From: Glandiceps talaboti
Lineage: Eukaryota > Hemichordata > Enteropneusta > Spengelidae
Reading direction: 5' to 3'
Length of the DNA stretch: 64,000 bases
Assembly (NCBI RefSeq): GCF_964340395.1
Contig: NC_135549.1
Coordinates: 10,267,342-10,331,341, forward strand
In this document: positions 36,746 to 49,121 of the stretch, in pieces
Position numbering within the stretch: position 1 is the stretch's first letter
Layout of the letters: every line of letters begins with the position of its first letter
Made by a program: the position numbers and the translations under genes
Notes under the pieces: generated by a model
The model's input: the letters and a program-made list of their open reading frames with translations, nothing else
Database searches by the model: none
What the model was told of the DNA's origin: nothing

Positions 36746-38365
36746 TTATAAACTGATAGCTGAGGTTGTTGATCTAATCTCGTGTGTATGTTCACCATGG
36801 TCTTGGTCTTCAGAGTTATCGTCCCAGGTAACCAGATTCACATCATGTTGTCTTCTTCGTCTTTCTTTGCTTCTCTTTTTCTTGTAATGTTTGACACCTC
36901 CTACTGCAACCACAGCCACCACCACAGCACTTCCCAACACACTTCCGATAATGACATTGATTTCCATTTGACTCATAGCAGCTTTAGGTGCAGGTGGAGC
37001 ACACGTGAAATTATCCGCAGGAACTTCCCACAGAAACATATCCTTCAGTTCCGGTGGACTCTGGCAGATCAGGTCTTTAAATACCTTGTGTAAGGTTACA
37101 TTACTATAGAAGTAGAGAGATGCATATGTGAAATCTTTAAAATGGCAATCACAGAACCAGGAATTGTAAGACAAAGCAATAACAGTTTTATCTTGGATAA
37201 GGATGTCGCGGAAAATCTTAGGTGGAAGGGAGGTCAGATGGTTCCGGCTTAAATCTAAAGATTCAAGACTAGAAAGTCCATGAAATGCATTCTTTTCTAT
37301 CAACTTGACACCACTGCGTGTTATTGAAAGCCACTGCAATTGAGTCAAGTTACTGAACCCATTCTCTGGTAAAGTGGTAAGGCGTGTACCTTTAAGACTG
37401 AGTCTCTTCAGCTGGGGGAGATGTTGAAGTGTTTGTACAGGTAGAAGATCAATCCGGTTATAATCAAGGACCAGAGATTGAAGGTGTGGTACATATTCTA
37501 GAGAATTTGCAGCTAGCCCTGTCAAATCAGTAGCATACAGGTTGAGAGTCTGCAGAGCTGGTAAAGCGCGCAATGCATTCCGTGGAACAACATGGAGAGG
37601 ATTTCGTTTCAATGTGAGGGTTTCCAGCTTGTTCAAGCCAGCAAATTTAGCCTGGGTCAGTGCAGCTAAACTGTTGTTCGTCAAGTCCAATACTTTCAAT
37701 GTATTCAAGGGACTGAATACTTCATCCGCGATTGTGTCTAATTTATTGTTTGAAAGATACAATTCCTCCAGTGAATGAAGGCCATTCCATATTCGGTCAT
37801 CGGATATGGATTTCAGTTGATTGTTGGACAGAGACAGGACTTTCAGATTCTCTAACCCTCTAAATGCATTAGGTTTGACATCTAACACTTGATGGTTGAC
37901 AAAATCCAATTGTGTTAAAGTTGACAAACCCTGAAACAGACCGACCGTAAGTTCCTTGAAGTTATTTCCAGAGAGTTGAAGATGGTGTATGCTTGGAATA
38001 TTGTCAAAGGCATCGGGTTGTAGTAACAATATTACATTATCGATAAACTTGAGAGTTTTGATATTGGTTAACTTGACAAAAGCATCACTGTCGATGACAT
38101 CAAACCGACCATTAGTAAATGCTAGTGTTGCTACATTGGAATAACCTGGCTTATCAAACACTCCTGAAGTGATTGAGCAATGGGCTTGATGAAATACAAC
38201 AGAAGTGATATGTCTTGGTATGCTGTCCGGAAGGGTTGTGATATTGTTACATGTCATACCATGTCGTTTACATGTACAGTTTTGTAAGCAAGCTAAAGTA
38301 ATATTGACTAGCAGCAACAGTACTAGCAATAGGAAGCCAATCTGTTTATGTCCAGGTGGTTTCAT
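36746..38365 (-). CDS. Single-exon LRR type I membrane protein, about 539 aa, WDDxxED tail
   Basis: The frame is open from 38485, but I choose the Met at 38365: MKPPGHKQIGFLLLVLLLLV is a proper signal peptide, and a splice-acceptor-like TATATTACAG ends at 38452, so the upstream codons are probably intron or 5' UTR. Domains: LRRNT with CLQNCTCKRHGMTC, about 14 LRRs, LRRCT beginning WFCDCHFKDF and ending NFTC, and a membrane helix (VIIGSVLGSAVVVAVVAVGG). A basic juxtamembrane stretch (KHYKKKRSKERRRR) is followed by VTWDDNSEDQD and a C-terminus ISL, which would fit a class II PDZ ligand. It is a paralogue of the LRR gene at 25335-26768 (same WNGL repeat variant, same tail motif). A cell-surface protein is predicted; the orthologue is unknown. 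Confidence 0.88.
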   Translation of the reverse strand: MKPPGHKQIGFLLLVLLLLVNITLACLQNCTCKRHGMTCNNITTLPDSIPRHITSVVFHQAHCSITSGVFDKPGYSNVATLAFTNGRFDVIDSDAFVKLTNIKTLKFIDNVILLLQPDAFDNIPSIHHLQLSGNNFKELTVGLFQGLSTLTQLDFVNHQVLDVKPNAFRGLENLKVLSLSNNQLKSISDDRIWNGLHSLEELYLSNNKLDTIADEVFSPLNTLKVLDLTNNSLAALTQAKFAGLNKLETLTLKRNPLHVVPRNALRALPALQTLNLYATDLTGLAANSLEYVPHLQSLVLDYNRIDLLPVQTLQHLPQLKRLSLKGTRLTTLPENGFSNLTQLQWLSITRSGVKLIEKNAFHGLSSLESLDLSRNHLTSLPPKIFRDILIQDKTVIALSYNSWFCDCHFKDFTYASLYFYSNVTLHKVFKDLICQSPPELKDMFLWEVPADNFTCAPPAPKAAMSQMEINVIIGSVLGSAVVVAVVAVGGVKHYKKKRSKERRRRQHDVNLVTWDDNSEDQDHGEHTHEIRSTTSAISL

Positions 38366-38450
38366 TATCACAGCCATCATTTGATAGTCAATTTTGGAAT
38401 CAGAGCCGTGGAGATAGATAGTGAAGACTGCTACAAGGCATGGTATAATA

Positions 38451-38485
38451 CCTGTAATATAGAACAAAGATAACGTGCCAATCAT
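38451..38485 (-). other. Putative 5' UTR splice acceptor of LRR gene
   Basis: On the minus strand TTCTATATTACAG precedes GTATTATACC, a good 3' splice site 86 bases before the chosen start codon. It suggests a spliced 5' UTR with an upstream noncoding exon and promoter to the right. Confidence 0.4.
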
Positions 38486-40627
38486 TAAATATGTATGTAT
38501 AAATGAACAATGCAGATATCATAATTCAGAAATGTACAATTCACAAATATCTTGCTTTTTTAACTGCCATTGCCATTTTGAATGCAGACAAATTATAAAC
38601 TCACATTGACAGGAAAATCTTGATTTGTAGATCAAACTTGGTAATATATACCAACTTTATGTCTTTTTAACAGCCATAATAAAGCAAGTATTGACTGACT
38701 GATAATATGCTAATTTATGCATGCCATTCATTGGATAACACATCACTCACATCCTCATTAGCATAACCATGCATGCCATCATTTGCAGATAATGTGAATC
38801 AGTTTATAAGGTTCATTCTGATTGGTTAGAAAACAAAGGAAACAAACGCATATCTATTGGCTGCATAATGTTAATGAGTGATAAAGTATTGTATATTTTC
38901 CAATCACTGGCAAACTTGTACTGTAGCCTTACATTGCCCCATCATTTGGGATCAATAGTATTACAGTAATAAAAGCTACGCATACACTGTCCAGTAAGCT
39001 TTCTATTCCCGGGCCACCTAGGAATAAGTTGGTTTGCAATGTAAATACACCTTTTAAGCCCCCAAGACCTAGCAAGCAGTTGGTATGCAGAGTTTGTGTT
39101 TTTAAGCCTTCAGGGTCAAGTAACAGGGGGGCATAGACATTTCATATCTGTATAGTCAACTCACTTTTCAGATTCTATTCGACTTCCTGCGCTATAAAAA
39201 GATTGGGTGTGTTTGCAGCATCACGTCTAATTTTAAATATGATGAAATAATTCAAAACTGTTGTGGTTCCTTCAATCTTAAGGGAATAAAGCTGAAATGA
39301 GAGTAGTTAAACTTTTATAGTAGGTACATAGCCTTGTACATTGTACACACAAGTATTGTATTTTCATTGGCACGCATGATACACAACCAGTACATTACAG
39401 CACTTAATCTCGATATGCTAATTTTATTCATTCACACCGATATAATATATAAACCTCATGAGAAATGGTTTTCAATTAATAAAAGGTCTTGGTATTATCC
39501 AACGACCTGCAGTCATGTTTTCCAACTGAGGAACTCTCTTTGTGAGAAGAAGAAACCTGGTTTATGAGATGATAAAAAGGTATTTGTAGTCTAATAAAGT
39601 CTTTATGTATAGGAAACTTAAACTTAATTATGGACTATATTGTTGCTATACTCCTGTGGTGACCTATATCAAACATTTCACTTTTACTTCATTAATTTCT
39701 TTGTCGTTTCCATGATCAGTTATCTCATACTGGGAATTAATATGGTAATTAACGGATACATGAATCAAAATACTGGATTATGCTTGGGGGAAAGTTAAAC
39801 AACTAATTCTCCATTTACCATGTCTATAATTAAATCTTTACAGGGGTCCACTATTTTCTGTTTTCATTTCTATACCTACTTTGACAACACCTTTTGATGT
39901 TATTTCCCAATATTTTTCTTCGTTCAGCTGAGGAAAATATGAGTGGCCTGTATACAATGACTGTTTTTGGAAAGTGTGTCCTGATGCAATGATGCAATAT
40001 TAAATGAAAACAAACTACTTTTTAATGCAACTGAACAGAATTCAGTAAAATGCTATGAAACGCGGCAAAGTGTCTGTAAGTCTGTCCATTATCTCTCTGT
40101 GTGTAATGGCAAATATTCAATTGCCTCAATATTTGGTAGGATATTACAATCGGTATCTTATCAAATTGTGAATTTGTTCAAAGTGATCAGCATTACAGCT
40201 ACAGTAGGTTCTTAGTTAACACAAATGCTACTGAGTCAATTTAGTGGGGTTTTTGTTGGGGTATCTGTAGGAGTGTTTGTGGGGGTATCTTGAGGGGTAT
40301 CTGTTCTAGTGTCCAGACAAAGATTTGTTCAAGGAATGTTGATCAATCACAAATATGTAAATTAGGTTTTAAAAAGGTCAGAAGGCTGATTTTTAGCAAT
40401 TTTTTTAGCATAATTCTTTTTGATATTTAAGTTAACTTTAATAGATTTAACAAGCTATTTCGTTTCACTATTAAAGTTCTAAAGATCAAGCTAAGATATG
40501 AGACAATGATCAGCCTGTCAACACAATCATGCAATTTAATACAGTGCAACTTTGTCCAGAAATATGAACAGGTGTCAAGGCTAAGCCTCTATGGTGAACT
40601 TTGAACCCTTGGTAGGGAAATTCCCTG
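38486..40627. other. Intergenic
   Basis: No gene is seen. At about 39893-39955 there is a partial relative of the hairpin repeat at 6020-6172. G-rich TATCTGTAGGAGTG-like words repeat at about 40240-40310. Confidence 0.5.
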
Positions 40628-41409
40628 ACGAGTGTGAAGCTACCATCATATTCATATTCATATTCACTTTCAAAAGTTGACCTCTACTCGCAATGTGAAT
40701 ATGATGATAGCTTCACACGTTCATCATCAGATTCGAAGTCTTCCGAATGGGTACGAACAAGCGTTCGGCAAATCACAAATCCTTCATTGGCAGGTTGAAA
40801 TCATGTGATTGTAGTTACTTTTCACTTGATTAGCGTGGATTTGCATGCTTTCTTCTTATTTTTGCCAGAGTAACCAATTTGCACCATGAATTATTGTTGT
40901 CATATAAAAAACTAATTTGGATGTTTAGTATGCCTTTCCCATAGCTTTGAAAATGAAATATCAATATTTGGGTGTACAAAAAACCTGTATGAGTAATGTA
41001 ATAAAATATGGCCTGGCTGGGTGTGTTTGATTTCCCGCAGTGCCGCTGTCTTTGAAACCCTACTTAACACTTACACTGGTGAAATTTACACAAAATAGTG
41101 TTGTCAAGACCACAATTATCACAATGTATGTAGTTCCCTTGATCAGGATCAGTCATCGCAATCGATACTCTGGCAAAAATAACAAGAGAGCATGCAAATC
41201 CAGGCAAATCAAGTGAAAAGTAATTCAATCACATGATTTCAACCTGCCAATGAAGGATATGTGATTTGCCGAACGCATGTTCGTACCCATTCGGAAGTAC
41301 TTCGAATCTGATGATGAATGTGTAAGCTATCATCATATTCACATTGATCGTAGAGGTCAACTTTTGAAAGTGAAGATGAATATGAATATGATGGTAGCTT
41401 CACACTCGT
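40628..41409. mobile_element. 782-bp foldback transposon with long terminal inverted repeats and 9-bp target duplication
   Basis: Ends are ACGAGTGTGAAGC and its exact inverse GCTTCACACTCGT. The two arms (about 40628-40872 and 41166-41409, roughly 245 bp each) are inverted repeats at about 90% identity by eye, separated by a spacer of about 290 bp without a transposase-like ORF. The element is flanked by perfect direct repeats AATTCCCTG at 40619-40627 and 41410-41418. Long TIRs plus a 9-bp duplication are typical of non-autonomous Mutator-like (MULE) or other foldback elements; the class is inference. Confidence 0.9.
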
Positions 41410-41418
41410 AATTCCCTG

Positions 41419-44400
41419 CTGTCTCACATCTGCACATATATACATTACCCTCCTTGTGGTAGTTTTCTTTTTTGTATCAAATGTCACAGCTGATAGCAGT
41501 TAGATCTTAGCTTGTTGGCATGTGTGCACATGTTCAATTTGCATTGTTTACATCGGAGACAATACAAATACTAAACTCATTTGATTGGCTGGATAAAGTC
41601 TCCTCAATACATGTTTAGATTTTTACATATGGTGCTATTACAATGTAAACCTCTGATAAACTAACCACCCTAGTATCAATGTCTGTTTTCACTTTTTGTT
41701 CATATTATTCATATTCCAATGGTTTTAAATTGATACCTTATTGTCAAAACTCATGGATACGATAGAGACCTTTCCTGAGTGGGCACAAAATACAAAGCAT
41801 TACGTAAAACTCAGACCACTATAGAAAGGTCTGACTCTGAGCGTAAAATTAGATTGGAAATTGCTTTATGCTTATATTACACTAAAAGCTGGCATTCAAT
41901 CCTGCTGCAAAATCAAAACATTTGTTTTGCCAATAACACTACAATGACAACAGTGACAATTTCTACTACTTGATATATTGTGATGTACACAGTGAAAGCG
42001 ATACATTGACATCTGGTGATCTACTTTTTTGACGATGTGATGCATGAAAGTATCACCCCCTTCCATCAAGGACGCGACACGATACAATGTTATTGCGCCA
42101 CTTTCTTCACTGTGGAGGCCCTGGGTTTGTTGTTGTTATTGTAATTACAGCCTATTGTTGTTTTGTCCATCAGTATTTTACTGTACCTTGCAGTTATATT
42201 ACACAATGTCCCGTCTGCGCACTCGATATAGACCAACTGGTTTCAGTCAAATGTTTTCAACATCTAGCTGTGGTCCTTTACTGTCAAATATTATCAGTTC
42301 GTTTTCACCGTCTGCGTGTCTCGAGACAACACAAGCAGTCACTGAGAGTGTACGTGGACTTCCACATCATGTAAACAGTTCGTCTTACTAAACTCTTACC
42401 TAGATCTGCATACTTCGTGCTTTTTGCAATTTAGCTTATTCTATCCCGACTTTGATTCTATACATTATGGGACGAGACAACACAAATGTTAGGTGAATTT
42501 GAGCATACTTACCGCGAGAGCAAAACGATGAAGATAGGAGAGATGAGTGATTTCACTGAGAGTCAAGTCTGTGAACACAACCTTGCATGGCCTCCATGCA
42601 ACCGTATGCGTTGAATCGATGCTGCTCACTTTATTATGATAGTGTGGATCACACCATTTCAGCGTGGGTGTGAATAGGATGATAACTGCTGTAAGTTTGT
42701 GTACTTTGGGTAGTACAATCAGTGCACAGTCACCTGTGAGCTAATATTTTATTCAAGGATGGTCATTGTACAAAATAATAGCGTCATTAGGTATTTACCA
42801 TTATTGAAAAAATACCTTCACCGATGTTTGCACCGAAAAACGTAATGATTCCATGATATTGTATTATGATCATCCTCAAGAATCATGTCCCGTTCACTGT
42901 CTGCTACACACAAGTGACTGTGAGGCGGTGCGCAATGTGAAGACAAGAGACAATACATGTTCTGTTGCAACATGGTTGCAACAAGTACATATCATTTGCC
43001 CGTGAACTTGAGCAAGCCAAGTTGTCCCCGTTACGCAAAAGGAAGGTAAAGGGAAAAAAACATCCCCGTTTAATAGCCTATTGTTTTTTTCGCGCCAAAG
43101 TTTTTGGCCAAAAGTCAGCTATGAGAGATTTTTTTACAACAATGCACGTTTATTTGGATAAGATAGTTCCAACAACCTCTGTAAAGGCAACCCCTCAATA
43201 GCAACATGACTTCGCCCCCACCCCTGTGATGAAAGTGAGCCTCAAACCACTTGACCTCCGACCAAACAACCAGTCAGGACCCCGGTCAGGACTCTGAACC
43301 CCAGCTCTGAGCCTCATTCATTGGAACTTTTATTTATTGAGTTGAAAAGTGCTAATCAATATGGTACGTGAGTTCAAACATCTGTCACAGTTCACAAAGT
43401 CAGATAGGAACATTGTGAAGTGATCCGGAGTAAGTCGCAAATATTTCATCGTAAACTAAACCCCTCAAAAGTATTTGGAAGTATAATATTAATAATGTTT
43501 TAAACAATATTGCATTCCAAGCGACCCCCCCCCCCCCCCGGCTCATGTGTAAAGGGTTACAAATTACAATAACATATAAAGAAAAACAAAGCATAAAGCC
43601 TACAAAAAAACGTCGCATCATTTACAATGTATTTAATTTATGGCCTCGAAAGCTTTACAATGTAAACTATCAGGTGACGAGCATTATAACAAACAATAAA
43701 ATTTGTGAAAATTCGATTGATCAAACATTTAATGTGTGATATGTCTCGTAAACAGGGTAGTCGAGCAGAAAGTGACATTCATCTTCCACTGTATTTGTTT
43801 TGCAGACACTACAGACTGTATCATTATATGCAGTGCCATCACATCCATCCTATTCGACACTTAGTGCAGTAGTAGGCATGCACAACGAACGCACACACAC
43901 ACACACACACACAGATTTGACGAAATTTAATTACGGTCAGTGTTTTTTAAGAATAAATATTTTTTCTGGTTCAATCGCACTTAGTCTACAGCTTGTAAAG
44001 GTAATTATATAGACATATTTTGGTCTTTTGGTTATATTGCTCCAGTAGTCTATTTATACTACATTTTGTACTTCGAATCAGAACAAAAGCCTGTCTTCTG
44101 TATTTTTGTTATTTTTCTGTCTATGGGTATGGTGCGTGCGTTTATTTAGGGAGCCTTCAGTAATTACAAGGGGAGGGCTGGAAGAAATCAAACCTGGTCT
44201 GTTGTAATTATTGCATAAAATGTTACCATCCCCAGATTCTATTTTCTAAAAAGTGGCTCGCTCTCAATTTCCTTTCTCTAATAGAATAGGACTCTCTCCT
44301 ATCGCTGCCACCACTTTGGTTGATTTTAACAGCATTGATTGTTTTCATCACCACCAAAGTGAATTTATGTGAATACGCAGGTATTACACTGTATTTGGAC

Positions 44401-46465
44401 AAGCATAGCAGAATTAACATAGCTGAGAGTTTTTACCACTCATGAGGTGAGAGACCATAGCAGGAGTAATATAGAGTGAACACATTGCAATGACGAGTCT
44501 TTGGGCTCAACAGCTGATCAACTACATACAACATAACAATATAACCACACTACACACAATGTAACGGCATAATAATATTCTTTATTCCAACTTTTTTACT
44601 GTATGAATGTCAGACAACAGTACAACAGTTTAGAAATCAGTCATTTTTTAAAAAATTTTATACATAAATTATTTGCGTTTTAATATTTAGTGTGTATGTG
44701 ACTATATCATGCAAAACACATTGCTAAAAGTGAGAGTAAAGATAAGAAACTGTCTATTAGCCAATCATAGCAATACTGATGATGTCTTTGTTTGTTTGTT
44801 TGTGGTAAATTAACAAACCTTGAATGATCCACACTCTATATACAACATTCTACATTCTTCAAGCCCTTGTTTGTTTTGCCATAACCATTCACTTTCTCCT
44901 CAACATTCAAACATTAACATTTTTTTTTAAAACTTCTCACTTCTCCTTCCTCTTTTTCATTAAAAAAAAGTGTACCACTACAAACTAAAAGTAATTAAAT
45001 ATTATGCAATTAATAAGTTTTTTTTTAGTGATCTCTATTAGTTCTACAAATGAACTGGTATCTATAATCATTATAATTCAAAAATTTAATACAGAACTAG
45101 TACTTCTTTGTAAGACTACAACACTTTCAAGTATAAAAAAATTACAATCAATAACAATCATCATAAATATTGACTATAGGCTAGTAGTACACCAAAACAC
45201 AATTAGAAATCACTTAGAAAATAAAATATCAATAAATATGGCAGTCTTCCCTATTGAATCATTGAATCAAGTTTGGGGACATCACAGATTTTATGTTACA
45301 TCACAGTTTGTTGATTTCACTATCAATAATTCTATTGTTATGTTGCAAGCATAAGGAAGCCACTCACATGCCAAGGCAAGGAGTCGTGACATAATAGTTA
45401 CCTAGACAACTGTACATTAGGACCCACGGTTCTCCCCATGTTTTTTTTTCACAGTAACCAGTTCCACTAAGCTAAATAGGGTGGATCTATATAAAATGTT
45501 TTTGTTTGCTATGTAACTTTGTTGTGGATCTAGCAATGTTTCATGAGGAGAACACTGGGACCATTGCATAGACTGGGGATAAAATTGTGGATTGTTGTGT
45601 TTCTTAATACAATAATTTCATTTGAGTACAGGAAAGGAAAAGACCACACAATCTGCATAGAACTTGAAAGTAAAATGCTTAAAGGCTATTGCGATAGCTA
45701 GCAACAGCTTTAAAACACTCCTGAACCTTTTCATATTTTGTAAATGATTCAATTTATCTCAAAGTAGGATACACAAGAAAGCAGAAGTATGGTACAATGA
45801 CTGAAACACATAACTTGAAACAAGTAACAGTAGGTTTAACTCATATCGTGTGTAAATCTGGATCAAAGATGTTAAACTACTGATCCAGCAATCTTTCACT
45901 TCTCAATCTGTGACTTGCTGTACTGTAAAATGAACTATTTGACCGACTTCAACTGTACATCAGCTACATTTTGAGGGTTGACATATTTTGTCTGTTGGAT
46001 TTCTGCTTTGCTTCACCAGCTGATGCAGTTTGAGTTCAGACAGTTCGTAAAAACCAAGACATACAACTTCTATCTAGCCAACAATATTCATAAGAAACGT
46101 TCCAAATAGAAGAAAATGTTTGACATATGTCATCACATCTGTCAACTGAGTGTTACAGTACACACATTTTTATAACAAAGTTTCAGAATTTTTGAAAAAG
46201 AAAGTTTGATAAGTTATAAAGCACATTACACCATCACTGACACATCGAAGCAACACTCAAACAAATTGAAGTAAGTGGTGAATGTGAGAACAATAGTAAG
46301 GGGACCAAAGGAGGTCTGAACCTTTTACTGGGTATAATAATTTGCTTGCAATAATAACTTACCCACATCTAAAGACAATATCTTTGTTTTATATTGATCA
46401 AGTCATGAAAGATGTGAATGTCACAGTGAATGTGTGTATGTATGTTTTCTCAGTCATTTCAGGTC
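41419..46465. other. Gene-poor interval
   Basis: I find no coding exon with splice support. Small repeats include poly(C) at 43525-43540 and (CA)n at about 43891-43912. Short ORFs at 42044-42391 and 42965-43201 have no recognisable domains. Very AT-rich around 44570-45350. Confidence 0.5.
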
Positions 46466-47240
46466 ATTGCTCTGGAACATTAAATGGTATGTTTTCAACG
46501 TCACTTCAAGTCAATTTTATGGTACATTAATTGGTATGTTTTCTTCAAGTCAATGTTATGGTACATTAACTGGTATGTTTTATTTAAGTCAATGTTATGG
46601 TACATTAACTGGTACGTTTTCTAAATCATTTTAAGTCAACGTTATGGTACATTAACTGCTATGTTTTCTTCAAGTCAATGTTATGATACATTAACTGGTA
46701 TGTTTTATTCAAGTCAATGTTATGGTACATTAACTGGTATGTTTTCTAAATCATTTTAAGTCAACGTTATGGTACATTAACTGGTATGTTTTCTTCAAGT
46801 CAATGTTATGGTACATTAACTGGTATGTTTTCTCTGTCATTTTAAGTCAACACCACAGTACATTAACTGGTATGTTTTCTTCAAGTCAATGTTATGGTAC
46901 ATTAACTGGTATGTTTTCTCCAAGTCAATGTTATGGTACATTAACTGGTATGTTTTCTAAATCATTTTAAGTCAACACCATAGTACATTAACTGGTATGT
47001 TTTCTTCAAGTCAACATTATGGTACATTAAATGGTATGTTTTCTCCAAGTCAACATTATGGTACATTAACTGGTATGTTTTCTCCAAGTCAATGTTATGT
47101 TACATTAACTGGTATATTTTCTTCAAATCAATATTATGGAACATTACCTAGAATGTTTTCTCAGTTAAGTCAAATTGACATTATGGTACATTAACCAGTA
47201 TGTTTCTCAATCAAGTTAACATTATGGTACATGACTTCAG
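46466..47240. repeat. 39-bp minisatellite array, about 18 units
   Basis: The unit is AAGTCAATGTTATGGTACAT, then TAACTGGTATGTTTTCTTC. Every few units a variant with TAAATCATTTT replaces CTTC, giving a higher-order pattern. As 39 is a multiple of three, short frames stay open, but the variant units bring in-frame TAA stops, so it is not a gene. It lies about 2.6 kb beyond the MAGI stop codon. Confidence 0.92.
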
Positions 47241-49024
47241 TATGTCTTCTTATGTCAAGTTAACATCACTGTAGAGTACATTAGTACATCTTCTCAGTTA
47301 TATCAAGTTATTGGTATCATTTCTTATTATGAGAATGTATTCTGATAATGACTGGGTTGATTATTCTCTCATAAATTCCTTAGATTTACATTAGAGAAGT
47401 GACGTCACATTTTTGAATAATCTGTGATTTACATAGTTTTTTACACACAAAGTCATATGCATGCGCACATTCCCATGGCAAGAGAGATTGGTCTGCATGC
47501 CAACTAATACAATTCAGTGTGAATATTACATCTTTGTTGACTTTGTATTACAGTATATTTCAACATATAGATTAATCTCATCAATCATACAGGTATATCC
47601 ACTCAAGCATTCACATATATCCTTTCATGCATACAAAGTCGCAACACAAGGTATCCACTTTGAACAAATTAATTATCTGCGAGTATAAACATTAGGTTCA
47701 GTGCTTTAACACGAATAGTTTACAAAAAAAATACAACAATAACATTAGCAACAACATCTTCTGACTAAAATAGGAGTCATTCAATAAAAAATAGCAGTAA
47801 AAAAAAGAACCAAAGACATTGAGGCTATATAAGTGGCAGCGCAAAAGCAAAGCTGGTTAATATGCAAGCATAAAATTCATGTACATGTACTTGTAACTAG
47901 CAGCTAAATACTATTAAGCTACACAATTTGAAAATAAACCAACACCATAGAACATGCATGGTGTAATGTGCCCATCCAAATTCTCTACAGTAATCTGTAT
48001 AACGTTTCATTACTGAAGTTGTACATGTACTTGTATTGATAATCATAGGATTTCACCAGCATTTATTAGCCTTGTTTAATATATAGTTTACCCAGTATAT
48101 AGCAGATTTAAAAACTTAAAAATAGAACATTCTATATTTTGAGACCAATTTTCTTTACACATAGGACCTGCAATATACGCTTATATTCTAAATGTAGAAA
48201 AATAGATACCCATTGTGATTAAATTATAAAATGAATGGATGATAAGGCCTCTATCATGTAGGTGACAGTAAGCACCCATTCACCGTTCATCTATTGCATT
48301 TATTGGTGCACTAACTCTTTGTTTGCATGCATGTTGTTAAGTTGTACACTCATTCTAATTCAAAGTACTCATTTAATGAGAGATAAAAGGCACTCAGACA
48401 CAAAGTGCAACCGTCTTACATATTATTACACAAAAAGCTACCGAAGAATAACATTTACACATTTTGTTATCAAAAAAGTCTGTCACTCAATTTACATGTT
48501 TATAAAACTGTATACATATGCTCTGCCAATGATAAAAAGAAACACAACAAACCTGCCATGATCATTGAAAAAGATCTCCGCAGCTAAGTAGATAAGAATA
48601 TTGGTTCTAAAAAAATATTTGTAAAAAAAAAATGATGAACTGAAAAAAGTATACATCAAAACACATTACATTTAGTGTAGTAAAGTGTTGAGTATATATA
48701 GTAGACTGTGGTATAGTTATCCAAGATTCACCATAAAGCAAATTATAGGACACACTCATTCTTTCCTTAACACTGGGGAATGTGAAACACAACTGAACGA
48801 TGCTTGTCTGTCTGAATTTAATTATTGCGGTCCCAATACTGGGACAAGTTTTTAAGATGATAGCCAGGTTGTTGGCAGCCCTTCTTTGGATGAGTTTGGC
48901 TTCTGTAATCAAGTCCAAAGTGTGCAGACTAGCTGCAGCATTTATTATCATTACAAATGGTGACAGCAGCCCTGTAGACATGGTTTGAGTTGACATAAAC
49001 AACAGCAAACCCAAAGATTCCTTG
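47241..49024. other. Intergenic / possible MAGI 3' UTR
   Basis: Downstream of MAGI on its strand. Minus-strand AATAAA hexamers (TTTATT on +) occur for example at 48062-48067 and 48299-48304, but the used site cannot be chosen. The ORF at 48607-49041 (-) has no recognisable domain. Confidence 0.4.
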
Positions 49025-49091
49025 TTGTGGGCACTCACCATTATCGTTTGCTACAGAGATCTATAGCAAATGATTCAAGGAGTGCCCACAA
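49025..49091. ncRNA. Pre-miRNA-like hairpin (candidate)
   Basis: A 67-nt imperfect hairpin: TTGTGGGCACTC pairs perfectly with GAGTGCCCACAA, then a small asymmetric internal loop, then ATCGTTTGCTA pairs with TAGCAAATGAT (one G-U type mismatch), with a terminal loop around CAGAGATCTA. The shape suits a microRNA precursor, but a tiny foldback element would look the same. Strand and expression are unknown. Confidence 0.3.
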
Positions 49092-49106
49092 TGGCAAATC
49101 TTTCAG

Positions 49107-49121
49107 GGGGGGGGGGGGGGG
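49107..49121. repeat. Poly(G) tract
   Basis: G homopolymer 15 bases after the hairpin at 49025-49091. Confidence 0.9.

Noticed and set aside
38366-38485. Longer N-terminus of the third LRR protein
   Set aside because: Starting at 38485 would put 40 extra residues before a good signal peptide, and a splice acceptor sits within it.
42044-42391. 115-codon + strand ORF
   Set aside because: No domain and a second frame is equally open; chance ORF.
46434-47194. ORFs with 13-residue repeats, and a CRISPR-like look
   Set aside because: Units are contiguous without unique spacers, and in-frame stops interrupt; this is a minisatellite in an animal genome.
48607-49041. 144-codon minus-strand ORF
   Set aside because: No recognisable domain, low-complexity Phe-rich end, overlaps the hairpin; no splice or promoter support.
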